Positions 46,204 through 55,289 of a stretch of DNA of 64,000 nucleotides are shown one piece after another. The position numbers were made by a program, and so were the translations under genes. Positions within the stretch are counted from its first letter, which is position 1. Each line of letters begins with the position of its first letter. This DNA comes from Endobugula sp965214375 (GTDB taxonomy: Bacteria; Pseudomonadota; Gammaproteobacteria; Pseudomonadales; Cellvibrionaceae). The notes below the pieces were generated by a model. It had not been told where the DNA came from and made no database searches. It was given only the letters and a program-made list of their open reading frames with translations. The stretch spans positions 2,542,001 through 2,606,000 of the forward strand of contig OZ243947.1 in NCBI GenBank assembly GCA_965214375.1. The letters are read 5' to 3'.

Positions 46204-47504
46204 CCTCGCAGGGTGTTAACAGTTGGCGCGAAGCGATAATGGTGTATAAGCATCCGCGTGTGATTGGCATGTTCTTTTTGGGCTTTGCGGCGGGTTTGCC
46301 GTTGTTATTGGTGTTTTCGACGCTATCAGCATGGCTGTCGGATATGAACGTTAGCCGCAGTACCATTGGTTTTTTTGGTTGGGTGGGCATTACTTATTCG
46401 ATCAAAGTATTTTGGGCGCCGATTGTGGACCGTATTGCCATTCCCGTGTTAACCGTTTGGCTGGGGCAGCGCCGTAGTTGGATGCTACTGCCACAGTGCT
46501 GTATTGCCTTGGGCTTATTGATGATGTCTAACATTGACCCCGCTCAGCCATTATTGGCCTTGGCGTTGGTCTCTGTAGGTGTGGCATTTTCCTCAGCAAC
46601 GCAGGATGTTGCTTTGGATGCCTATCGTATTGAAGCGGCGATTCCCGAGTATCAGGGGGCGATGTCGGCGTCTTATATTTTTGGTTATCGTGTTGCTCTA
46701 TTAGTTGCGGGTGGTGGTGCCTTTTTTATTGCCGCTTCATGGAGTTGGGCGGAGGCTTATTTGTCCATGGCTGTGCTGATGAGCATTGGTGTCATCACCG
46801 TATTAATTATTAAAGAGCCGGATTTAAGCAACCGTGAAATTAATGTATCGGGCGATACCTATTGGATGCGCTGTGTGCAGTGGTGTAAAGAATTTGTGGT
46901 AGCGCCTTTTGTCGATTTTTTCCGCCGTAATGGGCGCTTTGCCATATTGGTACTGTGTTTGATTGGCTTATACCGTATTAGTGATATCACTATGGGGATT
47001 ATGGCGAACCCTTTTTATTTGGATATGGGCTTTACCAAAATTCAAATTGCACAAATTGTGCAAATTTATGGCTTTGGTATGACCCTGTTAGGGGCTTTTG
47101 TCGGTGGTTTGTTGGTAGTGCGTTATGGCATTTTTCGTCCGCTGATTGCTGGCGCTGCCATGGTAGCCTTAACTAACTTATTGTTTGCGCAATTATCGCA
47201 GATAGGTGCCGACCCGCAGTGGTTAACATGGGTTATTAGTGCTGATAATTTTAGTGGTGGTTTTTCTAACTCGGCGTTTATTGCCTACCTGTCTAGCTTA
47301 ACCAACCGCGCTTACACGGCAACCCAATATGCCTTGTTCAGCTCGCTAATGACATTGCCGGGTAAATTTATTAGTGGCTTTAGTGGCGTGATTGTCGATG
47401 CCTCCAGTTATACCCATTTCTTTATCTACGCGGCACTATTAGGTATTCCGGCGATTATTTTGGCGGTGATTGCCTATCGGCATGATAAGATATTGGGCTC
47501 CTAA
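46200..47504 (+). CDS. ampG: AmpG, muropeptide permease (MFS)
   Basis: 434 residues from ATG 46200, with 12 or more membrane helices. The AmpG signature region FFLGFAAGLPLLLVFSTLSAWL opens the first helix, and GWVGITYSIKVFWAPIVDR and ATQDVALDAYRIE follow. It imports GlcNAc-anhydroMurNAc peptides, the AmpD substrates. The coupled ampD-ampG arrangement is informative: in many genomes ampE follows ampD instead. A hairpin element begins 2 bp after its stop. Confidence 0.93.
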   Translation: MTSQGVNSWREAIMVYKHPRVIGMFFLGFAAGLPLLLVFSTLSAWLSDMNVSRSTIGFFGWVGITYSIKVFWAPIVDRIAIPVLTVWLGQRRSWMLLPQCCIALGLLMMSNIDPAQPLLALALVSVGVAFSSATQDVALDAYRIEAAIPEYQGAMSASYIFGYRVALLVAGGGAFFIAASWSWAEAYLSMAVLMSIGVITVLIIKEPDLSNREINVSGDTYWMRCVQWCKEFVVAPFVDFFRRNGRFAILVLCLIGLYRISDITMGIMANPFYLDMGFTKIQIAQIVQIYGFGMTLLGAFVGGLLVVRYGIFRPLIAGAAMVALTNLLFAQLSQIGADPQWLTWVISADNFSGGFSNSAFIAYLSSLTNRAYTATQYALFSSLMTLPGKFISGFSGVIVDASSYTHFFIYAALLGIPAIILAVIAYRHDKILGS

Positions 47505-47505
47505 A

Positions 47506-47608
47506 GAAAGGTCGGTAAGTGTATTCAAGACACGCCGTAAATACGTCCTTGTAGGTTCGGCGCCGCATCCCTGCGCCTTACGGTCTTTCATACACTTACC
47601 GACCTTTC
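47506..47608 (+). repeat. Variable-arm hairpin element, copy 4 (ampG-vapC)
   Basis: Perfect 19-bp arms GAAAGGTCGGTAAGTGTAT (47506-47524) and the complement (47590-47608) enclose the shared core, from CAAGACACGCCGTAAATACG to GGTCTTT. It lies between converging genes, and the vapC stop codon (47596-47598) is inside the right arm. Confidence 0.9.
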
Positions 47609-48006
47609 GTCACAAGTTCTTTTGCACTGATGCAAATATTTGGAAATACTTTTAACAATTGCTTATCCGCAGTGACTAATGGCACTTGTAAAAATTGTGC
47701 CAGTGCCACGACTTCACAGTCATAAGCCGAGCAGCCAGATTTCTGCGTCAGTGCCAGTATCTGGTTGGAATTGCTTTCGTATTCGTGATTCTGTAACAGG
47801 CTTTCGGCTTGTTCTTGAATAGCGCAAGCAGTGGTTAAATCCAGCAGGTTCTTTCTGAGATAGACCGCGAGAATATTACGTAACTCACTGCGCCATAATG
47901 TGGGAGCAGCCCATTCGGGTTCTTTTATCATAAGTTGTTCAACAGCGGGGGTGTACGCGGTGGGTAGGTATAAGTCAGCAATCGTATTGGTATCAACAAC
48001 AATCAT
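47596..48006 (-). CDS. vapC: PIN-domain toxin, VapC family
   Basis: 136 residues. The PIN ribonuclease fold starts MIVVDTNTIADLYLP with the first catalytic Asp; further acidic positions are in LWRSELRNIL, SAYDCEVVALAQ and TADKQL. VapC toxins cut tRNA or rRNA. The gene overlaps the upstream antitoxin as ATGA. Its last codons run into the arm of hairpin element 4, so the C-terminal residues (KELVTKGR) may be partly element-derived. Confidence 0.85.
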   Translation of the reverse strand: MIVVDTNTIADLYLPTAYTPAVEQLMIKEPEWAAPTLWRSELRNILAVYLRKNLLDLTTACAIQEQAESLLQNHEYESNSNQILALTQKSGCSAYDCEVVALAQFLQVPLVTADKQLLKVFPNICISAKELVTKGR

Positions 48007-48245
48007 CGGCGGCCATCCTGTTTGGCGTTATGTATATCCTCGGCAGTCACTGCCATTTTCTCAAGGCGGTTACGTATGCCTCTAGCCTCAAGGATACGCT
48101 CCTCGGCAGAAATTTTACAGGGGCTTAGTGTCTTTTCTAGGCAAACAATCAATTCGCTATTAATACTGCGACGATTAATTGCTGCCGCTGTTTTTAGATT
48201 TTGATACAAGCCTTCAGGAATATTTTTAATCGTAATAGATGTCAT
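48003..48245 (-). CDS. Arc/FitA-type antitoxin of the PIN toxin
   Basis: 80 residues from ATG 48245 (MTSITIKNIPEGLYQNLKTAA), an Arc-like ribbon-helix-helix protein with RRSINSELIVCLEKTL as the helix pair. The C-terminal part (ARGIRNRL...DIHNAKQDGRR) is the usual toxin-binding tail. A longer frame to 48398 lacks conservation. It should bind the operon promoter in the 164-bp divergent gap to fxsA and neutralise VapC. Confidence 0.83.
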   Translation of the reverse strand: MTSITIKNIPEGLYQNLKTAAAINRRSINSELIVCLEKTLSPCKISAEERILEARGIRNRLEKMAVTAEDIHNAKQDGRR

Positions 48246-48409
48246 CGTCGGCAACTCATAAAGCGGTTTCAATATGGTTTCATTATGGTTTATTTCGGGA
48301 TTAATTACAAATAAATAGGATGAGATATGATTCACCTTTATTAATTCAATTGCTTGTAATTCAACCATACCATCACCATATCTGTTGTAGCTCAACACTG
48401 GAGAAACTC

Positions 48410-48895
48410 TTGAAGACCCTCTTTATGCTGTTTGTTGTGACGCCCATTGTCGAAATGTGGTTGTTACTTGAAGTCGGTGGTGCGATTGGTGCGATACCGA
48501 CGATTGGCCTTGTCGTGTTAACCGCGTTTATTGGTATTTCTCTGCTGCGTTATCAGGGAGCAATGACGGTATTGAAAGCGCGCATGAAGGTGGATGCGGG
48601 CGAGGTGCCTGCCCGTGAAATGGCTGACGGTTTGTTTTTTGCGGTAGGGGGTGCTTTATTGCTAACACCGGGTTTTGTGACCGATGCGATTGGTTTTGCT
48701 TGTTTAACGCCAGGTATTCGTACGTGGGTGTTGGGTTCTATTAGTCGCCACGTGTTGAATGGGCGTGCGCAAGCATATTCTCATTTTCAAGCGGGGGGTT
48801 ACCATAGAGGACAAGGGCCTCATAGGCAGGAAGATATTATCGAGGGAGACTTTCAGCGCCATGATGACCCTAAGCATGAGCGCCGTTTGGACTAA
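48410..48895 (+). CDS. fxsA: FxsA family membrane protein
   Basis: 161 residues from TTG 48410, preceded by GGAG at 48400-48403; ATG 48425 is an alternative. Three or four hydrophobic helices carry the family motifs VVTPIVEMWLLLEVGGAIG, FIGISLLRYQG and GALLLTPGFVTDAIGF. In E. coli FxsA overproduction relieves phage T7 exclusion by F; its normal role is unknown. fxsA directly before groESL is the standard gammaproteobacterial order. Confidence 0.9.
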   Translation: MKTLFMLFVVTPIVEMWLLLEVGGAIGAIPTIGLVVLTAFIGISLLRYQGAMTVLKARMKVDAGEVPAREMADGLFFAVGGALLLTPGFVTDAIGFACLTPGIRTWVLGSISRHVLNGRAQAYSHFQAGGYHRGQGPHRQEDIIEGDFQRHDDPKHERRLD

Positions 48896-48918
48896 AGCAT
48901 AAAAAAATAATAAGCAGG

Positions 48919-48948
48919 CTTGAAAAGGAGTTGTTACGGCCCCATTTA
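48919..48948 (+). promoter_or_regulatory. Sigma32 heat-shock promoter of groESL
   Basis: CTTGAAAA (48919-48926), a 13-bp spacer and CCCCATTTA (48940-48948) match the RpoH consensus (CTTGAAA, 11-16 bp, CCCCATnT) almost perfectly. No CIRCE inverted repeat is visible, so control is likely by RpoH rather than HrcA. Confidence 0.9.
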
Positions 48949-49051
48949 TCTGTGCGAACTAAATCAGTTTCTGATTTAACGCTGTTTTTGTTTGTTTTTT
49001 GATCAAAAACAGGGCTAATCATAATTAAATGACTATTTTGGAGAACTAAAA

Positions 49052-49342
49052 ATGAACATTCGTCCTCTTCATGACCGTGTTGTTGTTCGTCGCCAAGAAG
49101 AAGAAGCGACTTCTGCTGGCGGCATCGTACTTCCTGGTTCTGCTAAAGAAAAGCCGAATCAAGGTGAAGTGATCGCTGTAGGTAATGGCCGTATTCTGGA
49201 TAACGGTGATGTACGCCCAGTTGACGTTAAGGTGGGTGACACGGTGGTATTTGGTAAATACGCGGGTAGCGACACTATCGACGTTGATGGTGAAGAATTG
49301 GTGATTCTAAGCGAATCCGATATTAAAGCGATTGTTGAGTAA
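49052..49342 (+). CDS. groES: GroES co-chaperonin
   Basis: 96 residues, starting MNIRPLHDRVVVRRQEEE. The mobile loop SAGGIVLPGSAKEKPNQGEV is complete. It forms the heptameric lid of GroEL. A GGAG ribosome site lies at 49040-49043. 78 bp separate it from groEL, and the two share the heat-shock promoter. Confidence 0.97.
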   Translation: MNIRPLHDRVVVRRQEEEATSAGGIVLPGSAKEKPNQGEVIAVGNGRILDNGDVRPVDVKVGDTVVFGKYAGSDTIDVDGEELVILSESDIKAIVE

Positions 49343-49420
49343 TTGTTGAATCGTAACGTTTCACAACAGTAACAACCTATTCACATTTTGAGTAAAACAT
49401 ATTTTATAAGGTAAAAAATC

Positions 49421-51073
49421 ATGGCAGCTAAAGACGTACAATTTGGCGATAGCGCTCGTCAGAAAATGTTATTCGGCGTAAACGTATTGGCAGACGCAGT
49501 AAAAACCACCTTGGGTCCTAAAGGTCGTAATGTCGTTTTGGATAAATCATTTGGTGCACCTAACGTGACTAAAGACGGTGTTTCTGTCGCGAAAGAAATC
49601 GAACTGGCAGACAAGTTCGAAAATATGGGCGCACAGATGGTAAAAGAAGTCGCTTCTAAAGCCTCTGACGATGCCGGTGACGGTACGACTACGGCGACTG
49701 TTCTGGCGCAAGCGATTGTTAACGAAGGTTTAAAATCGGTTGCCGCGGGTATGAACCCAATGGATCTTAAGCGCGGTATTGATCAGGCGATCGTTGCTGC
49801 GGTTGAGCACGTTAAATCAATTTCTCAGCCATGTACTGATGGCAAGTCGATTGCTCAAGTCGGGACTATTTCTGCGAACAGTGATGAACAAGTGGGTTCT
49901 ATCATTGCAGAAGCGATGGAAAAAGTTGGTAAAGAAGGTGTGATCACTGTTGAAGAAGGTAACAGCTTCGATAACGAACTGGACGTGGTAGAAGGTATGC
50001 AGTTTGACCGCGGTTACCTGTCTCCATACTTTGTGACGAATCAAGACAACATGATGGTGGAATCTGAAACACCATTTATCCTGTTGGTTGACAAGAAAAT
50101 TTCTAACATCCGTGAATTGCTGCCGGTATTGGAAGGCGTTGCTAAAGCGGGTAAGCCATTGGTGATTGTTGCGGAAGATGTTGAAGGCGAAGCCCTGGCA
50201 ACGTTGGTGGTAAACAACATTCGCGGTATTGTTAAAGTGGCGGCGTGTAAAGCACCCGGTTTTGGTGATCGTCGTAAAGCGATGTTGGAAGACATTGCGG
50301 TATTGACGGGCGCGACAGTGATTTCTGAAGAAATCGGTCTGGATCTGGAAAGCACCACTCTGGAACACTTGGGTACGGCCAAGCGCGTGACCATGAGTAA
50401 AGAAAACAGTGTGATTGTTGACGGTGCGGGTAATGCGGAAGCGATTCAAGCACGTGTTGCGCAAATTCGTGCGCAAATCGAAGAAACGTCTTCTGATTAC
50501 GACAAAGAAAAATTTCAAGAGCGTGTGGCTAAATTGGCTGGCGGTGTTGCGGTGATTAAAGTCGGTGCTGCGACTGAAGTAGAGATGAAAGAGAAGAAAG
50601 CACGTGTTGAAGATGCACTTCACGCGACTCGTGCTGCGGTTGAAGAAGGTGTGGTTCCTGGTGGTGGTACTGCCTTGATCCGTGCTGCTGCGGCGATTGC
50701 TGACCTGAAAGGTAAGAACGACGAGCAAACCGCGGGTGTTGCGATTGCACTGCGTGCGATGGAAGCGCCTCTGCGCCAAATCGTTTATAACGCGGGTGAT
50801 GAAGCTTCTGTAGTTGCCGACCAAGTTAAGAAAGGCGAAGGTAACTTCGGCTTTAATGCAGGCTCTGGTGAGTACGGTGATATGTTGGACATGGGTATTC
50901 TTGACCCCGCCAAAGTAACACGTACCGCACTACAAGCCGCAGGTTCTATCGCTGGCTTGATGATTACTACTGAAGCTATGGTTGCCGATGCGCCTGAAGA
51001 AGGTGGCGCTGGCCCTGCAATGCCTGATATGGGCGGCATGGGTGGTATGGGTGGCATGGGCGGTATGATGTAA
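49421..51073 (+). CDS. groEL: GroEL chaperonin
   Basis: 550 residues, the full length. The ATP site is in KTTLGPKGRNVVLD and DDAGDGTTTATVLAQ (Asp87 catalytic region), and the C-terminal GGM repeats (MGGMGGMGGMGGMM) line the cavity floor. Sequence is intact throughout. The last 18 bases and the following 35 are echoed at 63932-63984. Confidence 0.98.
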   Translation: MAAKDVQFGDSARQKMLFGVNVLADAVKTTLGPKGRNVVLDKSFGAPNVTKDGVSVAKEIELADKFENMGAQMVKEVASKASDDAGDGTTTATVLAQAIVNEGLKSVAAGMNPMDLKRGIDQAIVAAVEHVKSISQPCTDGKSIAQVGTISANSDEQVGSIIAEAMEKVGKEGVITVEEGNSFDNELDVVEGMQFDRGYLSPYFVTNQDNMMVESETPFILLVDKKISNIRELLPVLEGVAKAGKPLVIVAEDVEGEALATLVVNNIRGIVKVAACKAPGFGDRRKAMLEDIAVLTGATVISEEIGLDLESTTLEHLGTAKRVTMSKENSVIVDGAGNAEAIQARVAQIRAQIEETSSDYDKEKFQERVAKLAGGVAVIKVGAATEVEMKEKKARVEDALHATRAAVEEGVVPGGGTALIRAAAAIADLKGKNDEQTAGVAIALRAMEAPLRQIVYNAGDEASVVADQVKKGEGNFGFNAGSGEYGDMLDMGILDPAKVTRTALQAAGSIAGLMITTEAMVADAPEEGGAGPAMPDMGGMGGMGGMGGMM

Positions 51074-51108
51074 TAGCTGGTTAGCCAACCAATAAAACTC
51101 AAATCCCC
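51056..51108 (+). repeat. Direct repeat, left copy: groEL 3' end (possible island boundary)
   Basis: These 53 bp, covering the last groEL codons, the stop and the leader of its terminator, align without gaps to 63932-63984 with 12 mismatches by my count (about 77%). The shared blocks include TGATGTAA, GGTTAGCCA and ATAAAA. Confidence 0.6.
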
Positions 51109-51135
51109 GAAGGTGGAAGCCTTCGGGGTTTTTAT
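51105..51135 (+). terminator. Intrinsic terminator of groESL
   Basis: CCCCGAAGG (51105-51113) and CCTTCGGGG (51120-51128) form a perfect 9-bp stem with a 6-nt loop, followed by TTTTTATTTT. Confidence 0.95.
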
Positions 51136-51172
51136 TTTGTACTGTTTCAATTGTTTATTAAACATTACAAAT

Positions 51173-51191
51173 GATATTGATTTTCATTTGC
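51173..51191 (+). promoter_or_regulatory. Fur box before the AraC regulator
   Basis: GATATTGATTTTCATTTGC agrees with the 19-bp Fur consensus at 14 positions. It lies 90 bp before the regulator start, consistent with iron-repressed expression of the uptake locus. Confidence 0.7.
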
Positions 51192-51280
51192 ATTTATATG
51201 AAAGATGCGTAATATGACGCCATGTTGAACTTATTTTGCTCATAAATATATCTTTTTAGTGATGTTAGTGAAAAATCATT

Positions 51281-52200
51281 ATGTCTTCAGTTTGTGAATT
51301 TCCAAAAACCAGTATCGACGATCTGGTTGAACAAGAGTTTTATGCTTCAGATTATTATTATCATGAAGTGCAACCTGGACTAATTGTTTCTGTGTTTAAT
51401 TCTTCTATGGAAGATAATGTTGAAACGGAAGCATGTTTTTCTGGTGGTAGTGAGTATATTCATTTTAACTATTTATTGGATGGCAGGTTTGAGGCACGTA
51501 TAAAGGATGTTAATCTTGAACTGAATCCGGGTGATATTAATATGGGCTTTGCTGATGGGGAGGCATTTTATCTTTCTCGAAATCAGAATTTTTATAACCT
51601 AGAGATTATGATTACTCCTGAGGTGCTATGCCAATTAGCAGGTGAGCAGTTGGCAGGTATCAATGCGGATAAAAAAATGGATTTCTTTGTCAGGCTGGGC
51701 AAGCCTTGCCAACGGTTGGTTATGGCGGCACAGCAGTTAACTGAGCTGATCAAACAAGGTTCGGATAAAAAGTTGTTACTACATGCTACCCTCCTTGGTT
51801 ATATGTATTGGCATTTGCAATCGCATCAACAAAAACCTTTTTCAATTAAGCTTTCATTGCATGAAAAAAACAATTATTGGCAGCAAAAGATTATCTTTTA
51901 TCAGATTTAAGTGCCCCTCCAACTATCGCAGACATTTCTAAAACTGTTGGTTTTAATCAATGTAAATTGAAGATAGGTTTTAAAGAACTTTTTGGCGCTA
52001 GTATATATGCTAGTTTTCAAGAGGAGCGGATGCGTAAAGCAATGAGATTGCTAAAGGCAAACAATGTAACAGAAACAGCCATGTTATTGGGTTACAGTAA
52101 CGTCAGTCACTTTAGTAATGCATTTCGTAAACAACTCGGTGTATTACCAAATCAGGCGCGGCAGGATATGCTGATTGATTTACAAATACCGCCAGTGTAA
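51281..52200 (+). pseudogene. AraC-family regulator (PchR/YbtA-like), frameshift in an A-run
   Basis: The N-terminal ligand domain (about 200 codons) resembles PchR-type siderophore sensors. The frame breaks at a run of seven A (51864-51870). One more A would join it to AAKDYLLSDLSAPPTIADISKTVGF, the start of the AraC DNA-binding domain, which then runs intact with TAMLLGYSNVSHFSNAFRKQLG to 52200. Family role: activation of ferric-siderophore uptake when the siderophore is present. The break in a homopolymer could be decay, slippage or a read error; the neighbours' substitutions favour decay. Confidence 0.8.
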
Positions 52201-52221
52201 TAGAGCCCATTGAGGGCTCTA
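52201..52221. terminator. Hairpin between converging regulator and receptor genes
   Basis: TAGAGCCC and GGGCTCTA form a perfect 8-bp stem around ATTGA. It begins right after the regulator stop and ends 10 bp before the receptor stop on the other strand. T-runs are short, so termination strength is uncertain. Confidence 0.55.
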
Positions 52222-52230
52222 AGAGTAGTC

Positions 52231-54325
52231 TTAAAATTTGCTATTAAATGTTACGCCTATCGATCTCGGGTCGCCAGCTTCGGCAGCGTTGGTCCCCGTA
52301 AAGTTGAACTCAATGGAGGAGTAGTATTCATCCAATGCATTTTTAGCCCATAAATCAAGACTCCAGTCTTTTGCTTCCACGCCCGTTTTAAAATTCACTA
52401 GGCTGTAGGATTCCTGCTTTAATGTATTGGGTGCATTAAAGAAGTATGAGCCCACATAATTGTTATCAATTTGAGTAAACCTAGTTAGTCCATCACCCAA
52501 TGGTTGGCGGTTTTGTACAGATAAATTTGATGTAAATCTGGGAGCGTTAGGTAGACGATTTCCTGTGTAGTCTTCTGTAGCAAATGTTAAAATTAAGGCG
52601 CTGATAATCTTTAAACTTGGTGTCAGTGTAAGCCCCTGATAATGCTAAGAGCCAGCCGTTAGATGGTCTGAAGCGAGTTTCAATCTCAAAGCCTCGTCTA
52701 TTACTTTTTGCAGCATTCTCAGTAATAATGGTAGTAGTATTAGGGGCTAATTGCTGAACTTGCTGGTCTTTAATATCAATCCAAAAAAGAGCATTATTAA
52801 GTTCTAAGCGATCATCCAATAGTCGCGTTTTAAATCCTAATTCATAATTAGTACTTGTCTCAGATTCATAAGTAGGTCTATTTAGGTTAGGGTATAGCAC
52901 GTCAAAACCACCTGCACGGTAACCTCGACTGACAGAACCATAAATCAAATTATCATTTTCTTTTGTGTAGGATAGAGCTAACTTTGGCAGTAATTCGTTG
53001 AAGTTTTTGCTGCCACTAAAGTTGCCACTGGAGTTGTTCACCGTTGCCGCGCGTTTCTCTTCGTCATTCCTTAGCCCTGTGGTTCAAGTCAGTTGATCTC
53101 CGATGAAAAAGTCTACTTGACCAAATAAGGCGTAACCGCTGTTATCTCTGGTCGCATCACTCGGGGAGGTGGCTCCACCAGCGAAAGTATTAACGCTATT
53201 GGTTTCAAAATCGCTGTCATAGGCATATAACCCGCCTAACCAACTTAAATTAGAATTATTTGCTGACCATCGCAATTCCTGACTAAACTGTTCCTGTTTT
53301 TCATCAGAAAAGCTATGAAAGGTGCTTGCTGCAGTAGAAGTTCCATCCTGATCGGCAGAGTTAATATTCTCCCAATCACGCCAGCTAGTAATTGAAGTAA
53401 AATCAATGTTACCTTTCCAATTAACGGTAAGTGACGTACCTATACTATCGCGATCATCCACACCTCTAAAGTCGTGATTAATCTCATCTGGATTCGTACG
53501 TATTTGAGCAGTAGGTCCGAAAGCATAAGAATCACCATCAAAATTTTCATAATCAACTACAAATATAGTTTCCAGTTGATCGTTGGGTGTCCAACGTAAT
53601 TTGGTTTTGGCAGTAATATCATCTCTTTGTCCGAAATCTTCAAAGCTCTGACTAATGTTATCAATATATCCATCATTTTTAACTCCAGAAAAAGAAAACC
53701 CAAAAAAGAGTTCATCTTTTTTTAATGGAGTATTAATATTTGCCGCTAATCGCTTACGTGACAAATCATCAGCAGTTAACGAAAATTTTCCCTCTGTTTC
53801 ATTACTTGGTTTTTTCGTAGTGATATTAACAACTCCGGCAAGTGAGTTACCTCCGTATAACGTGCCTTGTGGGCCACGCAACACTTCAATACGCTCAATA
53901 TCAAGCAAGTCCATATCAAAAGCACCGTTATTGGTGTAGTTAACACCATCAACATAAAATCCCACCGTAGGATCAGTAAATAAACCTGGTCCAATACCAC
54001 GTACAAAAATATTGGTATCCCGACGTCCCCCCCAGGTAAAGATATGCAAATTAGGTGTGTATTGAGATAATTCTGTGACTGAAGTGATATTGCTATCTTC
54101 AATATCTTGTTCGGTTTTGGCTGTAATACTTGAAGGTACCGCTTGTAAATCACTTTCTCGTTTTTCTGCATTAACCACTATCTTAGGAAGCACTTGAGTG
54201 GTTACAGAATCAGCATAAGTGACTACTGGAGACAAGCTGCAAGTCAACAAAATACCTTGTATGGATAATGAAAGTAATTGCTTGTAATTTAATTTATTAC
54301 GAGTAAGCCGGTTAGATTTCAGCAT
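52231..54325 (-). pseudogene. TonB-dependent siderophore receptor, TGA and frameshift
   Basis: About 698 codons. Signal peptide (to TYADS), plug domain (KIVVNAEKRESDLQAVPSSI, NIFVRGIGPGLFTDPTVGFY, IERIEVLRGPQGTLYGGNS) and barrel strands through to a C-terminal GVTFNSKF. TGA at 53084-53086 follows IGDQLT, and the frame continues with TTGLRNDEEKRAATV. A frameshift near 52590-52605 separates YQRLNF from LTFATEDYTGNRLPNAP. It would import a ferric siderophore across the outer membrane. It is convergent with the regulator, and both are broken. Confidence 0.88.
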
Positions 54326-54398
54326 AGTATTAATGCTCCTATTTATCTATTTTAATCCGGCCTATTGTGGTGTGTGAGATTATTTTGGTACTACCCTA

Positions 54399-54458
54399 AA
54401 GCGTTATTTTTTGCCCCCTAGCGGATTAATTTTATAAAAATTATGCTTATAAATTGTA
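54399..54458 (-). promoter_or_regulatory. Putative shared operator before the receptor gene
   Basis: Reading on the minus strand, ATTTATAAGCATAA is followed by ATCC, a G-run (AGGGGGC) and TAGGGTAG. The same order, ATTTATAACCATAA, ATCC, GGGGG, TGGGGTAG, occurs before the binding-protein gene (58370-58437). These may be sites for the AraC regulator. Confidence 0.45.
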
Positions 54459-54494
54459 GGGTTATTTGTTTTTTATTTGAGGTTGGTTGATGCG

Positions 54495-55289
54495 TCATGT
54501 CAGACAATAAGGGTAGTGCTTGTCATTGTGACAGCGTTGAATAATTTCCACCGATAAATTGAAAAGTTTATCAACCAGTGATGTTGAAATTATATTTTCT
54601 GGAGTACCATCGGCGATAATTTTACCAGAGTGCATAGCGAGAATTCGATCAGCATATTCACTGGCTTGATTGATATCATGTAATACCATAACAATGGTGA
54701 GTTTGTGGTCTTGATTCAATTGTGCCAGTAAAGCAAGAATATCCTGTTGGTGACCCATATCAAGATAGGTTGTAGGCTCGTCTAATAACAAAATATTGGA
54801 TTGCTGTGCAAGCGCCAATGCAATCCAGCCACGTTGCTTTTCACCGCCCGATAAACTGCTAAACAGACGATCACGTAGGTGCTGCATACTCGTGACGTCA
54901 AGCGCCCATTCGACAGCATCAACATCTGCTTGTGTTTGTTTCCCTAACAAGCCTTGATGAGGGTAGCGACCATGGTTAACTAATTGTTCGACAGAAATAT
55001 TTTCGGGTGCAATTGCGTTTTGAGGTAATAGTGATAGTTGTTTTGCTAATGTTTTTCTTGACCACGTATCTAAATTTTTGTGGTTAAGCTGAACTTGCCC
55101 TGATGTGGGTTTGATTAAGCCTGCCAAGCCTTTAAGCACGGTGGATTTTCCACAACCATTAGGCCCAATGAGACAAGTCGTCTGCCCCAAGGTAATGTTA
55201 ATAGAGCACGACTGAATAACGGGGCGATCATCATAAGCCAACACTAGATCACGGGTGGTTAGCGTTAAGTGGGTTGGTGTTACAGTCAT
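54495..55289 (-). CDS. ABC transporter ATPase for ferric siderophore (FecE/FepC type)
   Basis: 264 residues. Walker A GPNGCGKST near residue 37, Q-loop in LLPQNAIAPEN, signature LSGGEKQRGWIALAL, Walker B ILLLDEPTTYLDMGHQ and a switch His in VMVLHDINQASEYAD are all intact. It powers import of iron-siderophore by the two FecCD permeases encoded in front of it, overlapping the second by 4 bp. Confidence 0.92.
   Translation of the reverse strand: MTVTPTHLTLTTRDLVLAYDDRPVIQSCSINITLGQTTCLIGPNGCGKSTVLKGLAGLIKPTSGQVQLNHKNLDTWSRKTLAKQLSLLPQNAIAPENISVEQLVNHGRYPHQGLLGKQTQADVDAVEWALDVTSMQHLRDRLFSSLSGGEKQRGWIALALAQQSNILLLDEPTTYLDMGHQQDILALLAQLNQDHKLTIVMVLHDINQASEYADRILAMHSGKIIADGTPENIISTSLVDKLFNLSVEIIQRCHNDKHYPYCLT

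Noticed and set aside
26438..47608. CRISPR array or integron attC sites
   Set aside because: The hairpin copies are dispersed, not regularly spaced with spacers, and there is no cas or integrase gene. The long conserved core is unlike attC, where only end boxes are conserved.
49817..50824. A 335-codon open frame antisense to groEL
   Set aside because: It is a by-product of groEL codon bias; the translated sequence is low-complexity and has no recognisable domain or ribosome site.
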